NCBI RefSeq assembly: GCF_034356035.1
Contig: NZ_CP136423.1
Span: 1,178,001-1,242,000 of the forward strand
From: Blautia hydrogenotrophica DSM 10507
GTDB lineage: Bacteria > Bacillota > Clostridia > Lachnospirales > Lachnospiraceae
DNA: 64,000 nucleotides
Reading direction: 5' to 3'
Below are positions 19,451-28,278 of this stretch, piece by piece (position 1 is the stretch's first letter; each line of letters starts with the position of its first letter). The notes beneath the pieces are model-generated. The model had not been told where the DNA came from. It ran no database searches and saw only the letters and a program-made list of their open reading frames with translations. Made by a program: the position numbers and the translations under genes.

Positions 19451-20863
19451 ATAAAGGTAATTTTTTACTTTATCTTCAAATGTCTTTGAATCTTCTTTGT
19501 GGAAGATACGGTAGTCGTCAGTATTCTTAATAGCCAGGAGAGTGTCAGCAAAATATAGGCAGTTCCACAGATTTGTGGAAAGTAAAACCAAAGCGGCGCC
19601 CTCCTGGTTGATCTGAGAAATATTTTGATAAAGGTCTGAACGGTTTGAATAGGTCGTATTAAAGTCTGATAAAAGCAGCAAAGAAGGATTTTTCAATTTC
19701 CATTTCATGAGAAGAAAGAGAAATAAATCTTCTGCATTTTCAATAGGGTGGCCTTTCATTTCACGGATAGAAGAATTCACACAGTAATTCCATAGTTTTC
19801 GGTCGATCACGCCGAAGGTATTGATTTTATTCAAGATTGAGAGGGTAAGATTATCGCCAAGTGACAAGTCTGGGAAAAAATATTTCATCATATTCGAAAG
19901 ATCAATAGGAGCTAAGCCATTTTGAATGGCTGAGGTGTAATTCGTACATGTTTTCCCACCCAAGCAGTAAGGGAATTTTTTTACAAAAAAATTGTATAAA
20001 TTTGCAATATGGGAACCGTAGAAATCAAAAATACAGAGACATTCCTGGCGGTGAAGTGTCAGTGGTTTTAATCCATGAAGGAAGGAGGACCAGTCCAGAT
20101 TCATTAGCGTACCGGATTGCTGACAGGATTTTTTGCGAATGAAAAGCTCCGGAGTTTTTCCGAGAATCAAGGCGGATAAACGGTCAGCATGGTAGTTTTC
20201 ATGTGAAAGAATGTTTGTGATACCGTCATCGGATACAACAAAGATTCTGTCTGCATTTTGCGTGACCAGAGAAGGACTTTTCGAGAAAACCAAAAAGGTG
20301 ATTTCTCTGTCTCTCAGTTGACGGATTAATGTGAGGAACTGCTGGAATTCCGCATAAGTATAAGACTCTACGAAGTCATCTAAAAAAATAATTTTTGCAG
20401 AGCTGATATAAGCTTTCAGTATGAGAAGCAGGTGCTGCTGGGCTTTGGTCAATTCAGAGACAGGAGTATGGATGGATATGGAAAGTTTAAATTCCTTTAG
20501 CAAATCTTCCGCTGCGATCTTGGCATATTTGGGAATGTAAAAAAGATTCGGAAAAGAACTTCTCCGAATCGCAAATATATTGTCCGAGATCGAGAGAGAA
20601 GAGATAAGATGACTGTATTTAGAAATGGTGTAAAAGTATTTCAGGGGTTTTCCTTTTGAAAGGAGCTGAGGGGGCTGGCTTTTGAAAAATAAGGTACCCT
20701 TTAAAAGACGTCTTTTATAGTTTTCCTGTAATTTGTCTACATCGAGAAAGGAAGGGGAGCATACGGCAATTAATTCTCTTTTGTAGATAGATAAATTAAT
20801 AGAGGACTGAAAATTTTGCTGTTCAAAACGAAAGTTATCAATTTGTAGTAAGTGTTCTTTCAT
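19400..20863 (-). CDS. Degenerate RbsA-like double ABC protein without P-loops
   Basis: This protein has 487 residues from ATG 20863, which overlaps the histidine kinase gene by 26 bp. Two halves follow the RbsA plan: the first has SELTKAQQHLLLILKAYI in place of LSVAQQQ and IIFLDDF in place of Walker B, and the second has SLLLLSDFNTTY in place of the second Walker B. Neither half has a Walker A P-loop, so ATP hydrolysis is very unlikely. Because it is tied to a YesM/YesN pair and sits beside an RbsA-type importer operon, it may compete with or sense the transporter ATPase. That role is inference. The last ~17 residues come from the repeat element at 19259-19450. Confidence 0.75.
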   Translation of the reverse strand: MKEHLLQIDNFRFEQQNFQSSINLSIYKRELIAVCSPSFLDVDKLQENYKRRLLKGTLFFKSQPPQLLSKGKPLKYFYTISKYSHLISSLSISDNIFAIRRSSFPNLFYIPKYAKIAAEDLLKEFKLSISIHTPVSELTKAQQHLLLILKAYISSAKIIFLDDFVESYTYAEFQQFLTLIRQLRDREITFLVFSKSPSLVTQNADRIFVVSDDGITNILSHENYHADRLSALILGKTPELFIRKKSCQQSGTLMNLDWSSFLHGLKPLTLHRQECLCIFDFYGSHIANLYNFFVKKFPYCLGGKTCTNYTSAIQNGLAPIDLSNMMKYFFPDLSLGDNLTLSILNKINTFGVIDRKLWNYCVNSSIREMKGHPIENAEDLFLFLLMKWKLKNPSLLLLSDFNTTYSNRSDLYQNISQINQEGAALVLLSTNLWNCLYFADTLLAIKNTDDYRIFHKEDSKTFEDKVKNYLYGTKCASPSQMPHPLNL

Positions 20864-21845
20864 AATCGTGTGTCCTTTTAGTTTTTGGCAGTTTAGGCAA
20901 TGTAATCTGTACTTCGGTACCGAGATTTTGAGTACTGAATATGTGTAAATGATATTTTGTTCCATAGAGAAGACAGATGCGATTGTTGATGTTGTTTAAC
21001 GCGATATTTAAATGCTTTTTCTGTAGCTCTGCACTCTCAAAGTAGTTGTTCTCAAAATTATAGTTAATCTGATCTAATATTTCTTTTTTTATTCCAATGC
21101 CATTATCTCGAACATGGATTAGGACGGTGGAATCGGTTTCTTCAATTTGTACGTCGATTTTTCCGCCTTTTTCGTAATGCTCAATGCCATGAATGATGGA
21201 ATTTTCGACGATGGGCTGAAGAGTGAGTTTTGGAATTTGATACTGTTCTAGATTTTTAAGCTCCGTGACAACATGGTATTGAATACGATCTCCAAAACGA
21301 AACATTTGAATTTTCATATAAGAATTCAGGTTTTGGAGCTCATCCTGTATGGATACGATATTCCCCTTACGTGAAATACTATATCGGAAAAAAGCAGATA
21401 AAGTTTCAATCATGTCTGCGACGAAATAAGCACCGTCACAGTAAGCACGTCCCCGAATAGAATCTAAGGTGTTATAAAAAAAATGAGTGTTAATCTGCTT
21501 GGACAGATAATCAATGTTTCGGTCAGAAAGGGTATTTTCAATAGAGCAGGCTTTTTCATAGGAGCGGTCCAAAAAACAATTGATTGCTTTGGAATCGTGA
21601 TCTTTACATGGAAGCCGCTGCTCAGTCAGGATTCTCTGTTCTTGAAAGAAGATGTGAAGATGGTAAAGTGGAAACAGAATCCACGGGATTGACGCTAAGA
21701 CAGCAGATAAAGTCAGGACAGAACAGAAAATCCGTAGGATTGTGTTTGGAATCATCAGGATAACAATAAAATTTAAACAAAAAAAAGTTAAAATGTAAAG
21801 AAAACGTTTGTAAAAGGGAAGGCTTTTGCGGATTATTTTCTGCAT
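20838..21845 (-). CDS. Sensor histidine kinase, LytS/YesM type
   Basis: This 335-residue protein has two N-terminal membrane helices (about residues 15-32 and 38-62). The phospho-acceptor region QINTHFFYNTLDSIRGRA follows, then the N-box TLQPIVENSIIHGIE and G-box VRDNGIGI of the HATPase_c domain. It lacks a large extracellular sensor domain, so its signal probably arrives through a partner such as the RbsB-like lipoprotein. The middle gene of a minus-strand three-gene operon, it overlaps the next gene. Confidence 0.9.
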   Translation of the reverse strand: MQKIIRKSLPFYKRFLYILTFFCLNFIVILMIPNTILRIFCSVLTLSAVLASIPWILFPLYHLHIFFQEQRILTEQRLPCKDHDSKAINCFLDRSYEKACSIENTLSDRNIDYLSKQINTHFFYNTLDSIRGRAYCDGAYFVADMIETLSAFFRYSISRKGNIVSIQDELQNLNSYMKIQMFRFGDRIQYHVVTELKNLEQYQIPKLTLQPIVENSIIHGIEHYEKGGKIDVQIEETDSTVLIHVRDNGIGIKKEILDQINYNFENNYFESAELQKKHLNIALNNINNRICLLYGTKYHLHIFSTQNLGTEVQITLPKLPKTKRTHDYERTLTTN

Positions 21846-21969
21846 GGCTGCAAGGATTCCTTTCGCTGGATTACTGTAAAATTTGAGTTTACGAATAAGG
21901 CATTGAGCAAAATGATTTTAAAAGTTTTCTGACCGCGCTGTCGAAACAGGTTTGATACCGGTGTATTTC

Positions 21970-23559
21970 TTAATTTGTGTAAAGCTTTCGAAATTTTGAA
22001 GGTTTGATTCCAACAGTTTTTTGAAATACTTTGCTGAAATATTTCGAATCCTGATACCCAACCATGGCGCTGATTTCTGAGATGGAGTATTTTAAATCTC
22101 TTAGCAATTCCTTCGAACGTCCGATGCGGGTTTGCGTGATGTAATTGCTGAACGTTTCACCGGTTTCTTTCTTGAATAGTGTGCTGAAATAAGATGGATT
22201 GATATAAAGCATTTCCGCAACCTCGTTTAAGGTAATATTTTGGTCAAGATGGTCATGGATATATTCTTTCGCCTGACTGATATAACGGCTATCTTTGGTA
22301 TACTGTAGTTTTTGAAAGGCTGAAATTTCCCCAATTATCATATGTTTTAATGTAGATATCAGGTCTTCTTTGGAAGAGGCGTTTTGTATCTGCGCTTGAT
22401 ATTGTTTTTTGGGGAAGTCATAATCTATACCAGCTTTTTGATACTGATTGCGGATTTGGTCTTTCAACAGTTCAAGAAATTTGGCACAGAGATCGATGAC
22501 AGATGACGGAGAAATTGTATCGTTGGAAAAATCTTCCTGCAGGTGGAGAAATAATTTCTCTACGCCGGAAAGATTTAAGGTGTCTATATAGGTACCGATC
22601 TGTTCTAAGTATGTAGATAAATTTAATTTGGATTTAAACTGTGACAAACTGCTGTAGTCAATGATTCGATGTTTTCCCAAAAAGATTCGACTGATAACAG
22701 CAGCGTGAGCCTCCTGGAACGAAACTTGAAAAAGTTGTTCCCTTCGGGAAGAAATTCCCAAGGTGACATAACAATAGCTGTAGAACTTATTCTTTAACAA
22801 TTCAAATACAGATATTAAAAAAACAGCCAACTCTTCCTCAGAAGTATAGTTCATAAGAAAAATTATTTCATTATTATCAATAATTCCATAAGCTTTCTGA
22901 GAGGAAGCATGAAATTTTTGGCAGGCATATTCATAAATTTGTTTCAACAGAATCTGGTATTGCGGAAGAGTAAAAAGCTTTTTCGTATCTGGTTTAATAG
23001 AGATCACACGAAAAAAACCAGAAAATAATTCTAACCCATAAATCTGATTGAGTTCTTCAAGGGACTTTTGTTCTTGCAAATCAGGAGACAGAAAGAGCAT
23101 TTTCAAGAAATGGGTTCTTGAAATAGCTAAATTTGTCTCAATTTGATTTTCCAGCATTTTTTCGTAATTTTTGCTGGAACGTTCCTTTTCCATACGCTGT
23201 ATGATTTGCTGAAGATTTTCTGTCAATTCTTCCTTGTTGATGGGTTTTACAAGGTAATTTTCCACACCATATTGAATTGCAGAGCGTGCATATTCGAATT
23301 CTTTATGCCCGCTGATTAAAATAAAATTCGGAAATATATTTTGTTCTTGTATTTTTCTGACGACTTCTAGCCCAGATAGGCCGGGCATTTTGATGTCAAT
23401 AATGACGATATCAGGAGTTTCTGTAAGAATTCTTTGATAGGTTTCTGTACCAGTCATGCATTTGGCAGCAATTTTTATGTTTAGTGCGTTCCAGTCAATT
23501 AAGCCTTCCAGCAAGTTTAAAATATTGATTTCATCATCAGCCAAAATAGCAGAAAACAT
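21970..23559 (-). CDS. Response regulator, YesN/AraC type
   Basis: This 529-residue protein starts at ATG 23559 behind GGAGG; an ATG six codons upstream is less well placed. The receiver domain has an acidic LADDE pocket, the phospho-acceptor Asp in IVIIDIKMPG, and Lys in YLVKPI. A long middle domain (about 140-420) precedes a C-terminal AraC-type double HTH (NEVAEMLYINPSYFSTLFK and ISEISAMVGYQDSKYFSKVF). Such regulators normally activate adjacent carbohydrate importer operons, so the 10274-19245 operon is the likely target. Confidence 0.92.
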   Translation of the reverse strand: MFSAILADDEINILNLLEGLIDWNALNIKIAAKCMTGTETYQRILTETPDIVIIDIKMPGLSGLEVVRKIQEQNIFPNFILISGHKEFEYARSAIQYGVENYLVKPINKEELTENLQQIIQRMEKERSSKNYEKMLENQIETNLAISRTHFLKMLFLSPDLQEQKSLEELNQIYGLELFSGFFRVISIKPDTKKLFTLPQYQILLKQIYEYACQKFHASSQKAYGIIDNNEIIFLMNYTSEEELAVFLISVFELLKNKFYSYCYVTLGISSRREQLFQVSFQEAHAAVISRIFLGKHRIIDYSSLSQFKSKLNLSTYLEQIGTYIDTLNLSGVEKLFLHLQEDFSNDTISPSSVIDLCAKFLELLKDQIRNQYQKAGIDYDFPKKQYQAQIQNASSKEDLISTLKHMIIGEISAFQKLQYTKDSRYISQAKEYIHDHLDQNITLNEVAEMLYINPSYFSTLFKKETGETFSNYITQTRIGRSKELLRDLKYSISEISAMVGYQDSKYFSKVFQKTVGIKPSKFRKLYTN

Positions 23560-23583
23560 AAGATTACCTCCATTCATTATCTA

Positions 23584-23776
23584 AAACAAAGTGGGCGGCC
23601 CACTTCAATTACTCCATCCCCTCAATCTTTGAGGGGCACAGCTCACTTTGTGTGCCGCCGCAACACCGCCTTGCGGTGTACTACCTTATTGCGGCGTGCG
23701 CATCCTTAGCGGAGCGTTTATGCAACAGGAAAAAACTTTCGCGCATTCGCGCGAAAAGGGTTTTCCTGGTACATAA
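23584..23776 (-). repeat. Multi-hairpin repeat element, copy B (inverted)
   Basis: This 193-bp copy lies in the opposite orientation to copy A and shares its CCCCTCAA-AGA-TTGAGGGG stem. It also has ACACCGC-AAG-GCGGTGT and GTGGGC-GGCCCAC stems, and ends in a drifted long hairpin near 23728-23770. It lies in the 23560-23984 gap upstream of both the response regulator and the large ABC gene. Confidence 0.8.
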
Positions 23777-23860
23777 AAATTATATCATGAAAATGAGAAA
23801 ATTAACGAAAAACAGAGATTCATAATGTACAAGGAGAAAGAAGTCGTTCTTGTTCTAGCA

Positions 23861-23885
23861 TCCAATATCTTGTAAGGTGTTTTAG
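23861..23885 (+). repeat. Short dispersed motif TCCAATATC..., copy 1
   Basis: TCCAATATCTTGTAAGGTGT followed by TTTAG differs at only four positions from 46277-46301. Both copies lie in long non-coding gaps ahead of plus-strand genes. Function is unknown. Confidence 0.45.
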
Positions 23886-23939
23886 TCACAAAGAATTCAC
23901 AATTATTTTTCAGTGGAACATTGAGAGAATTTTTAGGAA

Positions 23940-23970
23940 CGCGTATACTGAAGAAAGTATACGCGATTTT
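23940..23970 (+). promoter_or_regulatory. Leader hairpin upstream of the large ABC gene
   Basis: CGCGTATACT (23940-23949) and AGTATACGCG (23956-23965) form a perfect 10-bp stem with a 6-nt loop, followed by ATTTTATG, 15-20 bp before the gene start. It could be an attenuator or an operator palindrome. The T run is short, so termination would be weak. Confidence 0.5.
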
Positions 23971-23984
23971 ATGTAGATAGGGAG

Positions 23985-26900
23985 ATGAACAGAGTGCTTC
24001 AGATACAGCACATATGCAAAGAATATACCACCGGAAAATTTGTGCAGAAAGCCCTGGATAATGTTAGCTTGAATTTAAGAGACAATGAATTTGTGGCAAT
24101 TTTAGGCCCCAGTGGTTCCGGAAAGACCACACTTTTGAATATCATCGGCGGTCTGGACCGGTACGACAGTGGAGATTTGATTATCAACGGAATTTCCACA
24201 AAGCAGTACGAGGACCGGGACTGGGATTCTTACCGGAACCATACCATCGGGTTTGTATTCCAAAGCTATAACCTGATTCCGCACCAGACGGTTTTGGCCA
24301 ATGTGGAGTTGGCGCTGACGATTTCTGGCATTGGAAAAGCAGAGCGTACGGAACGGGCAAAGAAAGCCTTGGAGGAGGTGGGACTGGGAGAACAGTTCCA
24401 TAAGAAACCCAACCAGATGTCGGGCGGCCAGATGCAGCGGGTGGCTATTGCTCGGGCTTTGGTGAATAATCCGGATATTCTGCTGGCGGATGAACCCACT
24501 GGGGCACTGGACAGCGATACTAGTGTTCAGGTGATGGAGCTTCTGAGAAAAGTGGCGAAAGACCGTCTTGTGGTCATGGTCACTCATAATCCGGAACTGG
24601 CACAACAGTACGCGACACGAATTGTGAATCTGCGGGACGGCAAGATACGAACGGATTCAGACCCATTTGAAGTAGATGAGTCACTCTGTGAGAAACCTAA
24701 GCATCAGAACATGGGGAAATCCTCCATGTCTTTTTTGACAGCTCTGTCTTTGAGCTTTAACAATCTACGGACAAAGAAGGCCAGAACTTTGTTGACTTCT
24801 TTTGCAGGTTCTATCGGTATTATCGGGATTGCTCTAATCTTAGCGCTCTCCACCGGGGTGAATGCCTATATTCAGACTGTGGAGGAGGAAACTCTCTCCG
24901 AGTATCCGTTAGAGATTCAGAGCACGGGATTTGATCTGACCTCTTTAATGGCCGGCAGTGCCGGAGCCGGAGGCGATGAGGACGGAACGGACAGAGAGAT
25001 TCATGTCATCCAAATGATCACCGATATGTTTTCCACGATGGACTCCAATGATTTGGCATCCTTGAAGACATATCTGGACAGTGGCGACAGCAAAATAGAA
25101 AATTATATCAATGCGATAGAATATTCTTATAATGTCTCTCCACAGATATATAAACAAAATGGGGACGATATCCGCCAGGTGCATCCGGACACTTCTTTTG
25201 AAGCTCTGGGATTGGGGTCTTCCACCAGCTCCAGCAGTATGATGTCCTCAATGATGAGTACGAATGTTTTCTTTGAAATGCCAAAGAATGAGGATTTGTA
25301 CAAAGATCAGTATGATGTGCAGGCAGGGCGGTGGCCTAAGAATCACAATGAGTGCGTGGTGGTTCTCACATCCAGCGGCGGCATCAGTGATTTTATGCTG
25401 TATACGCTGGGACTGCGGGACCCGTTAGAGCTGGATGAGATGATTCAGCAGTTCATCGATGAGGAGGATGTTGAGGTTCCAAAGGATATGGGGGACTATT
25501 CCTATGAGGACCTGCTGGGGATTACTTTCAAACAGGTGAATAGTTCGGATTATTACCAGTATGACAACGAGTATGGATTATGGCGGGATAAGCGCGAAAA
25601 CGACAAGTATATGAAAGAGTTGGTGGAGAACGGAGAAGATCTGAAAATTGTCGGCGTGGTTCAGCCCGCCGAGGACGCCAACGGAGCACTTTTGAGCACT
25701 GGCATCGTTTATCCTGCTGAACTGACAGAGTATGTGGCCAAAGAGGCAGCAGGCAGCGAAATCGTGAAAGAACAGCTTGAAAACCGAAGCCTCAATGTGT
25801 TCACTGGAAAAGCCTTCGGGGAAGAAAGCGAGGAGAATGAATTCGATATGGACTCGTTGGTCACTGTGGATGAGGAAGCTCTGCGGGAGGCATTTGGCAT
25901 GGATGGAGGGCTGGCGCTGGAAGATTTGACGGGCTCTGTTGACCTCTCGGAGCTGTTCGATACGAACGGTTCCACGATTGACTTAGGCGGGATGATGGAC
26001 TTTAACGATATGCAGATCGATCTTCCTGCCATGGAAGGGCTGAATTTGGAGGAAGTGCTTGGGAATATAGAGCTGTCTGTCTCTGCTGAAAATTTTGGAG
26101 AGATTTTCGACGGACTGCTGGCCGGATACCAGGAGTATGCGACTGAAAACCCCCAGGCGGACTATTCACATTTAGGAGAGAATTTTCTGGAATACCTTCG
26201 ATCCGATGGGGCAAAGGAGATTTTAAAAGAGCACATTTTAGGAATTATTCAGGAGAATGGTGACATCATCGTTTCTACCGATCAGTTTGAACAGCTGTTT
26301 CGGGAGATTCTGACTGGGTTTCTGGCCTATGTGCAGGAAAACAATTATACAGACGTCTCACAACTGGAAACGTATCTGATGGAGTATTTGCAGACGGAGG
26401 AGGCCAGACAAATTTTGGAGAACTGGGTTTCTGAGATTCTCGATTCCAGTAGTGATTTAGAGGTGGCCCCGGAACAGCTAGAAGGACTGGCGATGGCTCT
26501 AGCGAGCGGATATCAGGAGTATGCTGTAGTCAATGGACTGCCAGACCCTGGACGAATGGGAGAACATTTTTTGGACTATCTGGGGACAGAAAAGGCTCAG
26601 CTTCAACTGATGCAGGGACTAATGGGCGCGGTGGATACGGAAGGACTTAGGCAGCAGCTTAGCAGCGCTTTTGAAGGATACTTTAAGGAGATGATGTCCA
26701 CATATTCTGAGACGCTTTCCGCAGGCATGGAATCTCAGATCTCTTCTGTAGTGGAGCAGCTAATGTCCCAGATCATGGAGCAGATCAGTACCCGGATGGA
26801 GACGGCAATGCAGCAGGCCATGTCCCAGATCGGGGATAGCCTGGAGGACTCCATGAATATTGACGCTGAGGCTTTTTCCGACGCCTTTTCCATGAATATG

Positions 26901-27578
26901 ACCGGGGAGGAATTGGTAGAGTTAATGATGTCCATGAGTAGTACCGCCAATGCCACTTTTGAAGGGAATTTACAGTCGCTTGGGTATGTGGATTTCGATG
27001 AGCCCAGCGAGATCAGTATCTATCCAAAGAATTTCGAGAGTAAGGAAGAGGTCATTAAGGTCCTGGATTCGTATAACCAGAGAATGGAAGACGAAGGCAG
27101 AGAGGATCAGGTAATCACCTATACTGACGTAGTGGGGACTTTGATGTCGTCTGTCACCGATATCATTGATATCATTAGTTATGTGCTGATCGCATTTGTA
27201 GCAATTTCCCTTATTGTCTCCTCGATTATGATCGGAGTCATCACTTATATCAGTGTTCTGGAGAGGAAAAAGGAGATCGGAATTCTGCGTGCGATCGGTG
27301 CTTCTAAGGGGAATGTTTCTGAGGTGTTCAACGCGGAGACCGTCATCATCGGTCTTTGTGCGGGACTGATTGGAATCGGCCTAACTCTGTTTTTGCTGAT
27401 TCCTGGGAATATGCTGATTCATCATCTGGCGGATACAGACAATATCAATGCGGTGCTTCCTGTCCAGTATGCGGTAGTCTTGGTGCTTCTCAGCGTGCTT
27501 TTAACTCTTTTGGGAGGTTTGATTCCCTCGAAGAAGGCAGCTAAGAGCGATCCAGTGACAGCGCTTCGAACGGAATAG
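23985..27578 (+). CDS. ABC transporter, fused ATPase-FtsX/MacB-type permease with large ectodomain
   Basis: This 1197-residue protein joins an N-terminal ATPase domain (about 1-235; GPSGSGKTT, SGGQMQRVAIARA, LLADEPTGALDS) to a MacB-type permease. The first helix is at about 265-290, then a very large extracellular domain (about 295-1040), then three helices in the last 150 residues, with VLERKKEIGILRAIGAS between the first two. The ectodomain includes three repeats of about 75 residues (GYQEYA...FLEYL...AKEIL, GFLAYV...LMEYL...ARQIL, GYQEYA...FLDYL...AQLQL) and a Met/Gln-rich helical stretch. It probably works on envelope substrates, as a mechanotransmission or export pump. The substrate is unknown and no partner gene is adjacent. 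Confidence 0.88.
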   Translation: MNRVLQIQHICKEYTTGKFVQKALDNVSLNLRDNEFVAILGPSGSGKTTLLNIIGGLDRYDSGDLIINGISTKQYEDRDWDSYRNHTIGFVFQSYNLIPHQTVLANVELALTISGIGKAERTERAKKALEEVGLGEQFHKKPNQMSGGQMQRVAIARALVNNPDILLADEPTGALDSDTSVQVMELLRKVAKDRLVVMVTHNPELAQQYATRIVNLRDGKIRTDSDPFEVDESLCEKPKHQNMGKSSMSFLTALSLSFNNLRTKKARTLLTSFAGSIGIIGIALILALSTGVNAYIQTVEEETLSEYPLEIQSTGFDLTSLMAGSAGAGGDEDGTDREIHVIQMITDMFSTMDSNDLASLKTYLDSGDSKIENYINAIEYSYNVSPQIYKQNGDDIRQVHPDTSFEALGLGSSTSSSSMMSSMMSTNVFFEMPKNEDLYKDQYDVQAGRWPKNHNECVVVLTSSGGISDFMLYTLGLRDPLELDEMIQQFIDEEDVEVPKDMGDYSYEDLLGITFKQVNSSDYYQYDNEYGLWRDKRENDKYMKELVENGEDLKIVGVVQPAEDANGALLSTGIVYPAELTEYVAKEAAGSEIVKEQLENRSLNVFTGKAFGEESEENEFDMDSLVTVDEEALREAFGMDGGLALEDLTGSVDLSELFDTNGSTIDLGGMMDFNDMQIDLPAMEGLNLEEVLGNIELSVSAENFGEIFDGLLAGYQEYATENPQADYSHLGENFLEYLRSDGAKEILKEHILGIIQENGDIIVSTDQFEQLFREILTGFLAYVQENNYTDVSQLETYLMEYLQTEEARQILENWVSEILDSSSDLEVAPEQLEGLAMALASGYQEYAVVNGLPDPGRMGEHFLDYLGTEKAQLQLMQGLMGAVDTEGLRQQLSSAFEGYFKEMMSTYSETLSAGMESQISSVVEQLMSQIMEQISTRMETAMQQAMSQIGDSLEDSMNIDAEAFSDAFSMNMTGEELVELMMSMSSTANATFEGNLQSLGYVDFDEPSEISIYPKNFESKEEVIKVLDSYNQRMEDEGREDQVITYTDVVGTLMSSVTDIIDIISYVLIAFVAISLIVSSIMIGVITYISVLERKKEIGILRAIGASKGNVSEVFNAETVIIGLCAGLIGIGLTLFLLIPGNMLIHHLADTDNINAVLPVQYAVVLVLLSVLLTLLGGLIPSKKAAKSDPVTALRTE

Positions 27579-27758
27579 AGAACCATGGTTAGATTTTTTG
27601 CCGAATAAGACAAAGTTATATAAAAATAGGACTTATTGTATCCATGTAAAAGGCTATCGGATTGTAGACGGGGAGAAAATCTAAAGTGACTGGTCGCCGA
27701 TGAAAACGTGCGTACAAAATAAACGGCAGAAAGCTGTGCCTTTCTTTTGTTCGCTGAA

Positions 27759-27787
27759 TTGCAAATTCTGAGAGAATATGGTACAAT
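27759..27787 (+). promoter_or_regulatory. Promoter of the 27823 gene
   Basis: TTGCAA at 27759-27764 and TACAAT at 27782-27787 are separated by 17 bp, about 35 bp before the start codon. Confidence 0.7.
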
Positions 27788-27822
27788 ATGAGAAAATTTC
27801 AGAATAAGTGAGGTCGCAGACT

Positions 27823-28182
27823 ATGAAGAAAGAAGTATTGGATTTTGTTGTGGCTAAGACACAGGAACTGATTGACGCTCCTACCTGCAGCAGTGAGACG
27901 AGAGCGTCTGCTAAAGAGTGGTTAAGCGCGGTGGGAACGGAAAAAGAAGCTGATGAGACCAGAAAATATATTGCGGAGTTGGAGGCAGATATCATGCCCA
28001 TCGACACACTGATAGCTTTTGCGGAGTCAGAGGGTGGGGCAAAAGTATTTGGTCCGGATAAGACAAAAGAAGTTGCGCAGCACGCAAAAGATATCAAGGC
28101 AGCAGGAGCAGTTTACTGCGACTGTCCGGCTTGCGCGGCAGTGGAGGAGATTCTCAAGAAAAAGGAAGAGATGCTTCAGTAA
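27823..28182 (+). CDS. Small conserved protein with CDCPAC motif
   Basis: This 119-residue, mostly helical, soluble acidic protein starts at ATG 27823 (an upstream ATG at 27808 lacks a site). Near the C-terminus it has YCDCPACAAVEEIL, three cysteines that could bind a metal or be redox active. I recall similar short clostridial proteins annotated loosely as chaperones, without experimental basis. It has its own promoter and terminator, so it is a single-gene unit. Function is unknown. Confidence 0.8.
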   Translation: MKKEVLDFVVAKTQELIDAPTCSSETRASAKEWLSAVGTEKEADETRKYIAELEADIMPIDTLIAFAESEGGAKVFGPDKTKEVAQHAKDIKAAGAVYCDCPACAAVEEILKKKEEMLQ

Positions 28183-28204
28183 AGAGACAATTTTCTGAGA
28201 TATG

Positions 28205-28248
28205 AAGATGCCAGGAATCTTAAATTAAGGTTCTTGGCATCTTTTATT
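28205..28248 (+). terminator. Rho-independent terminator
   Basis: AAGATGCCAGGAATCTTAA pairs with TTAAGGTTCTTGGCATCTT and is followed by TTATT. The stem is long with a few mismatches. It separates this gene from the convergent regulator gene. Confidence 0.85.
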
Positions 28249-28278
28249 GTGTAATAAGCTGTACATGATATCGCGCGA

